5,267 nt of DNA, taken from positions 1 to 5,267 of the forward strand of contig JAJZSC010000277.1 of assembly GCA_021849995.1 (NCBI GenBank). The letters run 5' to 3'. The DNA comes from Bacillota bacterium (GTDB lineage: Bacteria; Bacillota; Desulfitobacteriia; Desulfitobacteriales; Desulfitobacteriaceae). Numbering within the stretch: the first letter of the stretch is position 1; every line of letters begins with the position of its first letter. This document shows positions 1-4,855 of the stretch, in pieces. Position numbers and translations under genes: made by a program. Below the pieces are notes generated by a model that saw only the letters and a list, made by a program, of their open reading frames with translations, searched no databases and was not told where the DNA came from.

Positions 1-16
1 CCTAATTCTTTTGCTG

Positions 17-57
17 ATCCTCATTAGTATTAACTAATCTTCATTAGTATTAGTTAA
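17..57. repeat. AT-rich direct and inverted repeats behind the leader terminator
   Basis: A 16-bp unit occurs twice with a 20-bp period (17-32 and 37-52). On the minus strand it reads TAATACTAATGARGAT, with a single mismatch. The same stretch holds a perfect 9-bp inverted repeat, TTAACTAAT (30-38) and ATTAGTTAA (49-57), separated by 10 bases. It lies just after the riboswitch terminator on the minus strand and before the unseen first gene, so in read-through RNA it would be part of the 5' untranslated region. No function is recognised. It may simply be AT-rich spacer, or a weak hairpin shaping the mRNA 5' region. Confidence 0.6.
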
Positions 58-73
58 ATAGGTATAATAAAAA

Positions 74-143
74 CAAAAAATAGACCCAAATGGACAGATT
101 TCAACTCCTGAAAAAAAAGTGAGTGAAACCTGCCCGCCTGGGT
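74..143 (-). terminator. Intrinsic terminator of the purine leader (riboswitch expression platform)
   Basis: On the minus strand the 5' arm (143-124) pairs with the 3' arm (103-84). Twelve consecutive pairs including two G-U form between GGGCAGGTTTCA and TGAAATCTGTCC, then a C/A mismatch, then further pairs between ACCCAGG and TTTGGGT. The loop is about 20 bases, and a U-rich run (TCTATTTTTTG) follows at about 83-74. The 5' arm contains the 3' strand of the ykkC/PRPP aptamer closing stem (122-131), so aptamer and terminator cannot form together. The inferred logic is that PRPP binding keeps the terminator open, giving a ligand-on switch for the gene to the left. Confidence 0.88.
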
Positions 144-244
144 TTTTATCCCTTCGGTGTAACTCCAGAAAAAAGGTATTAATTCCTCATAGCCTTGTCT
201 GAAGCCTGTACCACTTGGTCACTTTAAAATGCCCTAGGTACACT
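122..244 (-). promoter_or_regulatory. ykkC-family riboswitch aptamer, probably the PRPP class
   Basis: The minus strand shows hallmarks of the ykkC RNA fold: an early CCTAGGG block (238-232), an ACC/GGT mini-hairpin (about 212-203), and the conserved late core ACACCGAAGGG followed by ATAAAAACCC (160-140). A two-part closing stem is visible: AGTG and ACCT (244-236) with AGGT and CACT (131-122). A 7-bp arm pairs CTTCAGA with TCTGGAG (T-G wobble included). ykkC RNAs comprise guanidine-I, ppGpp and PRPP classes. I assign PRPP because a guanine aptamer sits 2 nt upstream, an arrangement reported for de novo purine operons. The class-deciding nucleotide was not assigned here, so ppGpp remains an alternative. 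Confidence 0.8.
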
Positions 245-246
245 TT

Positions 247-317
247 CGCTCATAGTCAGACCATTTACGGTAGTCTGGTAGAAACTTGCAGTCCGTATCA
301 CCGCGATTATATGAACG
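247..317 (-). promoter_or_regulatory. Guanine riboswitch aptamer (purine riboswitch family)
   Basis: This is a complete purine aptamer on the minus strand. P1 pairs CGTTCATA (317-310) with TATGAGCG (254-247), 8 bp with one G-U. P2 pairs GCGGT with ACTGC (304-300 / 292-288) around loop GATACGG. P3 pairs CAGAC with GTCTG (277-273 / 261-257) around a CCGTAAA-containing loop. The junction carries the family signatures TATAATC, AGTTTCTACC and GACTATG. The specificity base after GA in the P3-P1 junction is C (plus-strand G255), the guanine-binding form; adenine switches have U there. The loop GG and CC needed for the L2-L3 kiss are present. Guanine binding should reduce downstream expression, as for other guanine switches. 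Confidence 0.96.
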
Positions 318-343
318 CCTATGAAATTTTTAAAACCAAATTT

Positions 344-372
344 ATTGTAGCTTAGATCAAGGTTTTGGTCAA
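344..372 (-). promoter_or_regulatory. Sigma-A promoter of the purine leader transcript
   Basis: Minus strand: -35 TTGACC (372-367), 17-bp spacer, -10 TACAAT (349-344). Transcription should start near 337, about 20 nt before the first base of guanine aptamer P1. The PurBox-like pair lies immediately upstream of the -35. Both position and match are good; this is a motif reading, not a mapped start. Confidence 0.85.
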
Positions 373-376
373 TGTA

Positions 377-420
377 TTTTTCGAACATTTTATTAGTTGC
401 CGACTATAATGTTCGGGAAT
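377..420 (-). promoter_or_regulatory. PurBox-like operator pair (putative PurR site)
   Basis: A perfect 8-bp inverted repeat, CGAACATT (382-389) and AATGTTCG (408-415), lies just upstream of the leader promoter. Read as 14-mers centred on CGAA, the halves are TTTTTCGAACATTT (377-390) and, on the other strand, ATTCCCGAACATTA (420-407). They are separated by 16 bp. Firmicute PurR binds paired CGAAC-centred 14-mers in inverted orientation separated by 16-17 bp upstream of purine operons, and PRPP relieves its binding. Relative to the inferred start at 337 the site spans about -40 to -83, similar to the Bacillus subtilis pur control region. PurR itself is not in this window, so its presence is inferred. 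A TATAAT at 405-410 on the plus strand overlaps the distal half. Confidence 0.78.
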
Positions 421-466
421 TCTAAAACTACACCTGAAACAAATACTAAACAGAAATCTAAACATG

Positions 467-496
467 ACAAAGTAAAAAATCTATATTTTACTTTGT
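467..496. repeat. Perfect 11-bp inverted repeat between divergent genes
   Basis: ACAAAGTAAAA (467-477) and TTTTACTTTGT (486-496) are exact reverse complements around an 8-base loop. AAACAG (448-453) and CTGTTT (498-503) add an outer, asymmetric complement. There is no U run after the stem in either direction, so it is not a standard terminator. It lies 58 bp upstream of the small plus-strand gene at 555 and about 130 bp upstream of the purine leader start. It could be an operator for the small gene or a 5' hairpin in its mRNA. No promoter for that gene could be placed with confidence. Confidence 0.6.
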
Positions 497-554
497 TCTG
501 TTTTAAATTTTTCCGGAATATTTTAACCATATAAACTTGCCGGGAGGGATTCGC

Positions 555-719
555 ATGAATCCTTTTACAAAGCACGAGTTAGAAATCATTGAAGTAGCAT
601 TAGTTCGCTATCTGGAAAAATTAGAATCTGGAGTATTTGCCGAACGTGAACGTGACCGCATTAAGATAATCCTTAAGAAAATTGAGGAATTAGATTCAAG
701 GCAGCAAGCTGACAATTAA
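555..719 (+). CDS. Small protein of unknown function, 54 aa
   Basis: I do not recognise this protein. I chose ATG 555 because a strong Shine-Dalgarno GGGAGGG (542-548) lies 6 nt upstream; an in-frame ATG at 537 would place that site inside the gene. The predicted chain is highly charged and apparently all-helical: residues about 6-25 (ELEIIEVALVRYLEKLE) and 30-48 (ERERDRIKIILKKIEEL) look like two amphipathic helices joined by a short GVF-containing turn, consistent with a helical hairpin. There is no signal peptide, membrane span or metal-binding cysteine. An intrinsic terminator follows 13 bp after the stop, supporting a real monocistronic gene. It is transcribed away from the purine leader and converges on the nitroreductase gene. 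Confidence 0.7.
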   Translation: MNPFTKHELEIIEVALVRYLEKLESGVFAERERDRIKIILKKIEELDSRQQADN

Positions 720-732
720 GGCATTATAGCAA

Positions 733-769
733 AAGCAACCAGGATTACAAAACCGGTTGCTTCGTTTTT
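733..769 (+). terminator. Intrinsic terminator of the 54-aa gene, possibly bidirectional
   Basis: AAGCAACC and GG (733-743, one bulged A at 741) pair with CCGGTTGCTT (753-762) around a 9-base loop, followed by CGTTTTT (763-769). On the minus strand the same hairpin is followed by TTGCTATAAT, a poorer U run, so it may also stop transcription arriving from the nitroreductase gene, for which no better terminator is visible. A weak AAGC/GCTT hairpin at 809-819 with a following U run on the minus strand overlaps that gene's stop codon. Confidence 0.82.
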
Positions 770-816
770 ACTAATTAGTTTTATCAAGAAACTAGATTTG
801 AGTAAAAAAGCCTAGC

Positions 817-1344
817 TTAGTACTTATTTCCATACTCTCCAGAATAAACCTTTTCGTACTTAAGACTACTTTCGTCATTAGGAGCTTTTGTCTCGGCGGG
901 ATAACCAATGGCGACTATCGACTCTACCTTAAGCTTACTCGGGATACTTAATTCACCCCTGACATAATCTTCTGCTGTTTGCCCAGAGTCCCCTACCCTT
1001 TCTCTGATCTGAATCCAGCAAGAGCCCAACCCTAAGCTTTCTGCAGTCAACTGAATAATAATTGTCGCAATAGAAGAATCCTCTACCCAGACGTCACATT
1101 TATCAGGATCAGCAACAACTACTATAGCTAAAGGAGCATTATCTAAAAAAGCTGCACCCTGTCTAGCCCCGGCTAGTTTCTTTAATGTCTCCCGGTTTTC
1201 CACGACTATAAACTCCCATGGGCGAAGACGCCTTGATGAAGGGGACAACAACGCAGCCTTTATGAGCTGATCTATTTTTTCCTTTTCTACATTTCGTACC
1301 TCAAACTTACGGATGCTTCTCCTCTTCTTAAGCAACTCCAACAT
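817..1344 (-). CDS. Nitroreductase-family FMN oxidoreductase, 175 aa
   Basis: The protein belongs to the NADH/NADPH:FMN nitroreductase family, cytoplasmic homodimeric flavoproteins that reduce nitroaromatics, quinones or other acceptors. Visible family marks are the N-terminal FMN-phosphate motif RRSIRKF (8-14), the SPSSRRLRPWEF segment (34-45) preceding the first core strand, a VEDSSIAT helix (87-94), LGLGSCWIQ (104-112) and the closing IGYPAE (146-151). At 175 aa it is a compact, complete member. The start is supported by Shine-Dalgarno GGGAGGT 7 nt upstream of ATG. It has its own promoter (1377-1405) and lies between the guaA terminator and a convergent small gene, so nothing ties it to purine metabolism. 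The physiological substrate cannot be inferred from sequence. Confidence 0.93.
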   Translation of the reverse strand: MLELLKKRRSIRKFEVRNVEKEKIDQLIKAALLSPSSRRLRPWEFIVVENRETLKKLAGARQGAAFLDNAPLAIVVVADPDKCDVWVEDSSIATIIIQLTAESLGLGSCWIQIRERVGDSGQTAEDYVRGELSIPSKLKVESIVAIGYPAETKAPNDESSLKYEKVYSGEYGNKY

Positions 1345-1376
1345 ATTCGATACCTCCCAGGCTATTTGCTGTGATT

Positions 1377-1405
1377 ATTATACGATAAATTCATATGATT
1401 GTCTA
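1377..1405 (-). promoter_or_regulatory. Sigma-A promoter of the nitroreductase gene
   Basis: Minus strand: -35 TAGACA (1405-1400, 5 of 6 to consensus), 17-bp spacer, -10 TATAAT (1382-1377, perfect). The expected start is near 1370, giving a leader of roughly 25 nt before ATG 1344 with the ribosome-binding site inside it. No obvious operator overlaps it. Confidence 0.88.
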
Positions 1406-1421
1406 AAGCTAGGGCATACAT

Positions 1422-1468
1422 AATAAAAGACGGCTATGAAACCGCAAATAACGCGAAATCATAACCGC
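1422..1468 (-). terminator. Intrinsic terminator after guaA
   Basis: On the minus strand CGGTTATGA (1467-1459) pairs with TCATAGCCG (1439-1431), 9 pairs with one U-G. Above a 3x3 internal loop, CGC (1455-1453) pairs with GCG (1445-1443) around a 7-base loop. TCTTTTATTA (1430-1421) follows as the U run. It lies about 55 nt after the guaA stop and just before the nitroreductase promoter, separating the two units. Confidence 0.78.
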
Positions 1469-1521
1469 TATTCCGATTCCAATCCACTAAAAAGTACCTA
1501 GTTGGGGTAAGCCATACAATA

Positions 1522-3054
1522 TCATTCCCACTCAATCGTCCCAGGTGGTTTAGAGGTAATATCATAAGCGACACGGTTGACGCCATGAACCTCATTAACA
1601 ATTCGGGAAGATATTCTCTCTAACAGGTCATATGGGAGTCTCGCCCAATCAGCAGTCATTGCATCATCACTGGTAACCGCTCTAAGCACAATGGGATAAG
1701 CATAGGTTCGCCCATCTCCCATGACACCCACACTCCTAATAGATGGAAGGACAGCGAAAGACTGCCATAACTCCCGGTATAACCCGGCTTTACGGATTTC
1801 ATCTAAAATAATAGCATCTGCCTCACGTAAGATATCGAGCTTCTCCCGGGTTATTTCTCCAACGATCCGGATGGCGAGTCCAGGCCCTGGAAACGGCTGC
1901 CGCCAGACGATTTCCTCAGGCAGACCTAGTTCACGGCCAACCTCACGAACCTCGTCTTTAAAGAGCATTCTAAGAGGCTCGATTAGTTCGAACTGCATAT
2001 CTTCCGGCAAGCCGCCTACGTTGTGGTGGGTTTTAATCGTCTCCGCTGTTTCTGTACCACTCTCGACGACATCAGGATAGAGAGTACCTTGAACCAGAAA
2101 ATCTACTTTCCCTAATTTGCGCGCTTCATCTTCAAAAAGACGGATGAATTCATTGCCAATCAGCTTGCGTTTATCCTCTGGATCAGAAACTCCCTCAACC
2201 TTATCCATAAATCTTTCCCTAGCGTCGACAAAAATAAGATTTAGATGGAATTTCTCAGTAAATATTTTTTTAACCTGATCTGCCTCATTCTTACGCATAA
2301 ATCCGTGATCAACAAACACGCAGGTTAATTGATCTCCGAGTGCTTTATGCACCAAGACGGCAGCAACAGAGGAATCGACTCCCCCACTTAAGGCACAGAG
2401 GACTTTACGTTCTCCGACTTGGGAACGAATCTCTTGGATTTGAGATTCTATAAAGGACTCCATTGTCCAATCACCTGTACAACCACATATGTCAAACAAA
2501 AATTGTTTAAGCATGTTTTGTCCATCAGGAGTATGCTTTACCTCTGGGTGAAATTGAACTCCGTAAAAGTTACGAGTTTCATTCATAATTCCCGCGACTG
2601 GGGTATGAGCAGTACTCGCTGCAATTTTGAAACCTTCCGGAAGATCCTTGACGGAATCACCATGGCTCATCCAACTCTTTCTTTGTCCTTCTAAGCCCTT
2701 CCAAATTCCAGCCGAGTGTTTTACGGTAAGTTCAGTATTACCGTATTCCCGTACTTCAGGATGCTCCACCCGTCCCCCAAGTTGAACTGTCATCAGCTGC
2801 ATCCCATAGCAAATTCCTAAGATCGGTATTCCCAGATTGTAAATCTCGGGATCAACTGTAGGAGCATTCTCTTGGTTAACACTAGCAGGACCACCAGAGA
2901 AAATTAGACCTTTTGGCTTACGTGCTTTTATCTCTTCAATAGTGGTTTTGTAGGATATCATTTCAGAATAGACATGAGCTTCCCTGACTCTTCTTGCGAT
3001 AAGCTGGTTGTATTGACCGCCAAAATCCAGTACTAAAACAACTTCATTAGTCAT
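1522..3054 (-). CDS. guaA: GMP synthase (glutamine-hydrolysing), 510 aa
   Basis: GuaA converts XMP, ATP and glutamine to GMP, the last step of guanine nucleotide synthesis, in the cytoplasm. The chain is full length for the two-domain enzyme. The N-terminal class I glutamine amidotransferase domain (about 1-190) has DFGGQY (10-15), SGGP (53-56), the nucleophile Cys82 in GICYGMQ, and the HPE triad residues His169 and Glu171. The ATP-pyrophosphatase domain has the P-loop SGGVDSS (223-229), and the C-terminal dimerisation domain ends in the characteristic KPPGTIEWE. ATG 3054 is preceded by GGTGAT with a 6-nt gap, a modest ribosome-binding site. It lies downstream of hpt in the same orientation, but two hairpins separate them, so it is probably a separate or conditionally read-through unit. 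Confidence 0.98.
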   Translation of the reverse strand: MTNEVVLVLDFGGQYNQLIARRVREAHVYSEMISYKTTIEEIKARKPKGLIFSGGPASVNQENAPTVDPEIYNLGIPILGICYGMQLMTVQLGGRVEHPEVREYGNTELTVKHSAGIWKGLEGQRKSWMSHGDSVKDLPEGFKIAASTAHTPVAGIMNETRNFYGVQFHPEVKHTPDGQNMLKQFLFDICGCTGDWTMESFIESQIQEIRSQVGERKVLCALSGGVDSSVAAVLVHKALGDQLTCVFVDHGFMRKNEADQVKKIFTEKFHLNLIFVDARERFMDKVEGVSDPEDKRKLIGNEFIRLFEDEARKLGKVDFLVQGTLYPDVVESGTETAETIKTHHNVGGLPEDMQFELIEPLRMLFKDEVREVGRELGLPEEIVWRQPFPGPGLAIRIVGEITREKLDILREADAIILDEIRKAGLYRELWQSFAVLPSIRSVGVMGDGRTYAYPIVLRAVTSDDAMTADWARLPYDLLERISSRIVNEVHGVNRVAYDITSKPPGTIEWE

Positions 3055-3102
3055 ATTAAAATCACCGTCCGTTTCAATGAATTAGATCGCTTACTCTTTC
3101 AT

Positions 3103-3128
3103 CATCCAGGCTCATTTGATACTGGATG
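3103..3128 (-). repeat. Stem-loop in the guaA 5' leader
   Basis: CATCCAG and CTGGATG form a perfect 7-bp stem (3128-3122 with 3109-3103) around a 12-base loop. It lies between the terminator-like hairpin at 3131-3160 and the guaA start. It is not followed by a U run, so it is not a terminator. It could stabilise the leader or form part of a regulated structure; nothing firmer can be said. Confidence 0.5.
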
Positions 3129-3130
3129 GT

Positions 3131-3160
3131 ATAAACAAAACTTGGCGTGCGCCAAGTCTT
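3131..3160 (-). terminator. Terminator-like hairpin or operator upstream of guaA
   Basis: CTTGGCG (3156-3150) and CGCCAAG (3147-3141) form a perfect palindromic stem. In RNA it extends through flanking A-U and G-U pairs to about 11 pairs. TTTTGTTTAT (3140-3131) follows on the minus strand, which looks like an intrinsic terminator. Just upstream, TGCGCC (3167-3162) is complementary to GGCGCA (3153-3148) inside the hairpin, giving a possible competing antiterminator. The alternative reading is a weak promoter, TTGGCG (3155-3150), 16 bp, TATACC (3133-3128), with the palindrome as an operator. I cannot decide between an attenuator, a backup terminator for hpt and an operator. Confidence 0.55.
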
Positions 3161-3220
3161 AGGCGCAGGCGGCTGACTAGATGCACTTATGCACCCTGAG
3201 AGATATACTTTCTGATTGTA

Positions 3221-3256
3221 TAAAAAAGGGCTGAATCGGGCTAAATCCGTTTCAGC
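3221..3256 (-). terminator. Intrinsic terminator after hpt
   Basis: On the minus strand GCTGAA (3256-3251), an A/A mismatch and CGG (3249-3247) pair with CCG (3239-3237) and TTCAGC (3235-3230) around a 7-base loop. CC and TTTTTTAT follow. It lies about 32 nt after the hpt stop, so most hpt transcripts should end here. Confidence 0.88.
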
Positions 3257-3287
3257 ATCGGGTTAAACTCTAGAATCAGATACACCA

Positions 3288-3842
3288 TTAAGGATTGTAA
3301 GCCTCTTCCTTTAATACTCCTACATAAGGAAGATTTCTGTACTCTTCGTTAAAATCCAGGCCATACCCTACAACAAACTCGTCCGGAATTGTAAACCCGT
3401 TATAGTCTGGAACCACTGAAACTTTACGACGTTCCGGCTTATCCAACAAGGTCACAACTTTAACACTTAATGGATTTCGTGCAGACAAATTCTCTTTTAA
3501 ATATTTTAAAGTTAGTCCCGTATCGATAATGTCCTCCACAATGAGAATATGTACATCCTCAACACTGCGCTCAAGATCTTTTAAAATCCTAACCACACCT
3601 GAAGAACTAGTAGATGCTCCATAACTCGATACTGCCATAAAATCATAAAATAAAGGTATTTTAATTTCCCTTATTAAGTCTGCCATAAAAGGTACCGCAC
3701 CTTTTAATATTCCCAGCACGAGGAGTTTTTGTCCCTTAAAATCACGGGTTATTTCTGCACCCAGTTCAGCAATTCTTTCTTGAAGCTGTTCTCTGGTAAA
3801 TAAGATCTTGCCAATATATCCTTCCACCTCTGCCACCTCCAA
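3288..3842 (-). CDS. hpt: Hypoxanthine-guanine phosphoribosyltransferase, 184 aa
   Basis: Hpt salvages hypoxanthine and guanine, joining them to PRPP to make IMP and GMP in the cytoplasm. Type I phosphoribosyltransferase features are clear: LKG (46-48), the flexible-loop segment SSYGAST (72-78), the PRPP-binding loop IVEDIIDTGLT (101-111), DKPERRK (134-140), and the C-terminal base-binding run FVVGYGLDFNEEYRNLPYVG (156-175). Length fits the Bacillus-type enzyme of about 180 aa. The start is ambiguous: TTG 3842 has AGGAG 7 nt upstream, whereas GTG 3827 (codon 6) has GGAGG 8 nt upstream and would give 179 aa. It is preceded by a consensus promoter and followed by a terminator, so it is probably transcribed alone. 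Its substrates, guanine and PRPP, are the ligands inferred for the leader at 74-337. Confidence 0.97.
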   Translation of the reverse strand: MEVAEVEGYIGKILFTREQLQERIAELGAEITRDFKGQKLLVLGILKGAVPFMADLIREIKIPLFYDFMAVSSYGASTSSSGVVRILKDLERSVEDVHILIVEDIIDTGLTLKYLKENLSARNPLSVKVVTLLDKPERRKVSVVPDYNGFTIPDEFVVGYGLDFNEEYRNLPYVGVLKEEAYNP

Positions 3843-3871
3843 ATTGTCACTCCTGCAAAATCTATGCGAGA

Positions 3872-3901
3872 ATTATATCAAAGCGCTCTTCCCGATGTCA
3901 A
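3872..3901 (-). promoter_or_regulatory. Strong sigma-A promoter of hpt
   Basis: Minus strand: -35 TTGACA (3901-3896, perfect), 18-bp spacer, -10 TATAAT (3877-3872, perfect) with an extended TG element (TGATATAAT). Transcription should start near 3866, giving a short leader of about 24 nt to the hpt start. No PurBox or riboswitch is seen here, suggesting constitutive expression. Confidence 0.92.
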
Positions 3902-4222
3902 ACTCAATCAGCATATATACCCCTACCAATGTAAAATGTAAAACCTGAATATACCAGCTGAAAGGCCAAGGTATACACCTAAGTCAACATTTAATGCCAT
4001 GCTTTATACTCTTTATTCTTTTTATGATCGTCAAGGTTAATAGCTAGTAGTGATGCTATAATGCCCGACACCTCTTCCGATTACTCTTTTCCTGCGACGT
4101 TCAGGATCTTTAACCATTTACTTTTACCTTCCTTTATTAAAATATTCCAAAGAACTTGCGGCTTGTCTGATATCTTATTCAGCATATCTATCAGTGCTGT
4201 TCATAAAGGTCAAGGCAGTTAA
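3902..4222. other. Gene-poor stretch without a supportable feature
   Basis: Between the hpt promoter and the terminator of the 81-aa gene I find no convincing gene. Two short minus-strand frames exist: 34 codons from ATG 4185 to the stop at 4081, without a ribosome-binding site, and 26 codons from ATG 4117 to the stop at 4037, with an AAGGAAGG-like site 9 nt upstream. Neither resembles a known protein and they overlap each other. The region is AT-rich. It could hold decayed coding sequence, but that cannot be shown from sequence alone. Confidence 0.5.
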
Positions 4223-4255
4223 GAAAATAACGAGGGCAGGAAAAATTCCTGCCCT
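4223..4255 (-). terminator. Terminator after the 81-aa gene
   Basis: AGGGCAGGAA (4233-4242) and TTCCTGCCCT (4246-4255) form a perfect 10-bp GC-rich stem with a 3-base loop, 11 bp beyond the stop of the minus-strand gene at 4267. On that strand it is followed by CGTTATTTTC, a moderate U run. In the plus direction it is followed by TTGTTCAAAT, so it may work both ways. Confidence 0.8.
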
Positions 4256-4266
4256 TTGTTCAAATA

Positions 4267-4512
4267 TTATTGAGACACAAACGTAATCATTCTGATTGGG
4301 ATTCGGACTACCGGACGGATTCCGTCAATTGGTTTTCCAACGTTGGCAAACAGTTGAGCGTTGGTTAATAATGCAACTCCATTTTGTATTCCACCAAAGC
4401 TGCCCATCCAAAAACTTGAATCTGTACCTATTTGCAGAGTTGCACCAATTGGAAATGCGTCAAATAAAGCTACAACTGGGGTAGCAGGTGAAAATGGTAC
4501 TCCAAAAGACAT
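4267..4512 (-). CDS. Small protein of unknown function, 81 aa
   Basis: I do not recognise this protein. ATG 4512 has a good ribosome-binding site, AAAGGGGATC, with about 7 nt to the start, and a strong terminator follows 11 bp after the stop, so it is probably a real monocistronic gene. The sequence is non-polar and rich in G, P, F, V and I with no cysteine, and only one Lys and three Arg, all in the C-terminal quarter. An N-terminal proline-rich part (GVPFSPATP, 4-12) precedes a segment with alternating hydrophobic residues and conserved-looking glycines (IGATLQIGTDSS, then GGIQNGVALL, 22-49), a pattern typical of a small beta-barrel. There is no clear signal peptide. A Sm-like or SH3-like barrel is a guess from pattern only. 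Confidence 0.75.
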   Translation of the reverse strand: MSFGVPFSPATPVVALFDAFPIGATLQIGTDSSFWMGSFGGIQNGVALLTNAQLFANVGKPIDGIRPVVRIPIRMITFVSQ

Positions 4513-4695
4513 ATGGTTGATCCCCTTTCTTTTTTTCTACCACAAAGGTGGCGATATAAGATAAGAAATTTCGGAGTACCAATAATAATTATTTCTAATT
4601 TATGATATGTACAAGTGTCTAAATTGTTACAGGAAAGTTTGTTTTACTCGGGACGCAAAGTGAAGCTCTGAGATGCACCACATTTTTCCAAATAC

Positions 4696-4724
4696 ATACT
4701 ATAGAGTATAAATAATCTTATAAT
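4696..4724 (+). promoter_or_regulatory. Candidate promoter and operator for the arsB-type unit
   Basis: A perfect -10 TATAAT (4719-4724) lies on the plus strand about 130 bp before the first start codon, but no convincing -35 sits 16-18 bp upstream. In that place is a perfect inverted repeat, ATACT (4696-4700) and AGTAT (4705-4709), separated by ATAG. A palindrome over the -35 region is where an ArsR-type repressor would be expected, and a poor -35 would suit activation. The palindrome is short and AT-rich, so the link to ArsR is only a possibility. Confidence 0.35.
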
Positions 4725-4855
4725 GTCAGGTTATAAGCCGGCATAAATCGAGTCAAAGGATAAGAACGACAAGAGAAACCAAAGAAAAATAATAACTAAG
4801 ACATTAAGAAGTATTTGTTTTTCTATATTCTTGGTTAAGGAGGGAGAGATAAACC

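Noticed and set aside
1..24. ATG on the minus strand at 24-22, open to the window edge, as start of the purine gene
   Set aside because: There is no ribosome-binding site ahead of it and only eight codons are visible; the true start probably lies further left.
63..68. TATAAT on the plus strand
   Set aside because: It lies in the AT-rich run following the leader terminator, has no -35 partner and no gene downstream in that direction.
393..575. Minus-strand 60-codon frame
   Set aside because: It starts at a GTG inside the 54-aa gene with no ribosome-binding site and runs through the divergent control region, including the PurBox and the 11-bp inverted repeat.
1721..2080. Plus-strand 119-codon frame inside guaA
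   Set aside because: It is antisense to a fully conserved part of GMP synthase; its Ser/Arg-rich composition is typical of a shadow frame.
2419..2694. Plus-strand 91-codon frame inside guaA
   Set aside because: Antisense to the GuaA domain junction, with no protein-like features of its own.
3128..3220. ZTP (pfl) riboswitch upstream of guaA, suggested by a CCGCC run
   Set aside because: The required GGGTCGTG-type 5' block and the full CCGCCTGGGCA are missing, so the resemblance is only local.
4037..4185. Short minus-strand frames of 34 and 26 codons
   Set aside because: They overlap each other, have weak or absent ribosome-binding sites and resemble nothing known; they may be chance or remnants.
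4296..4564. Two overlapping plus-strand frames (4296-4484 and 4361-4564)
   Set aside because: Both are antisense to the 81-aa gene, which has the better ribosome-binding site and a terminator in the right place.
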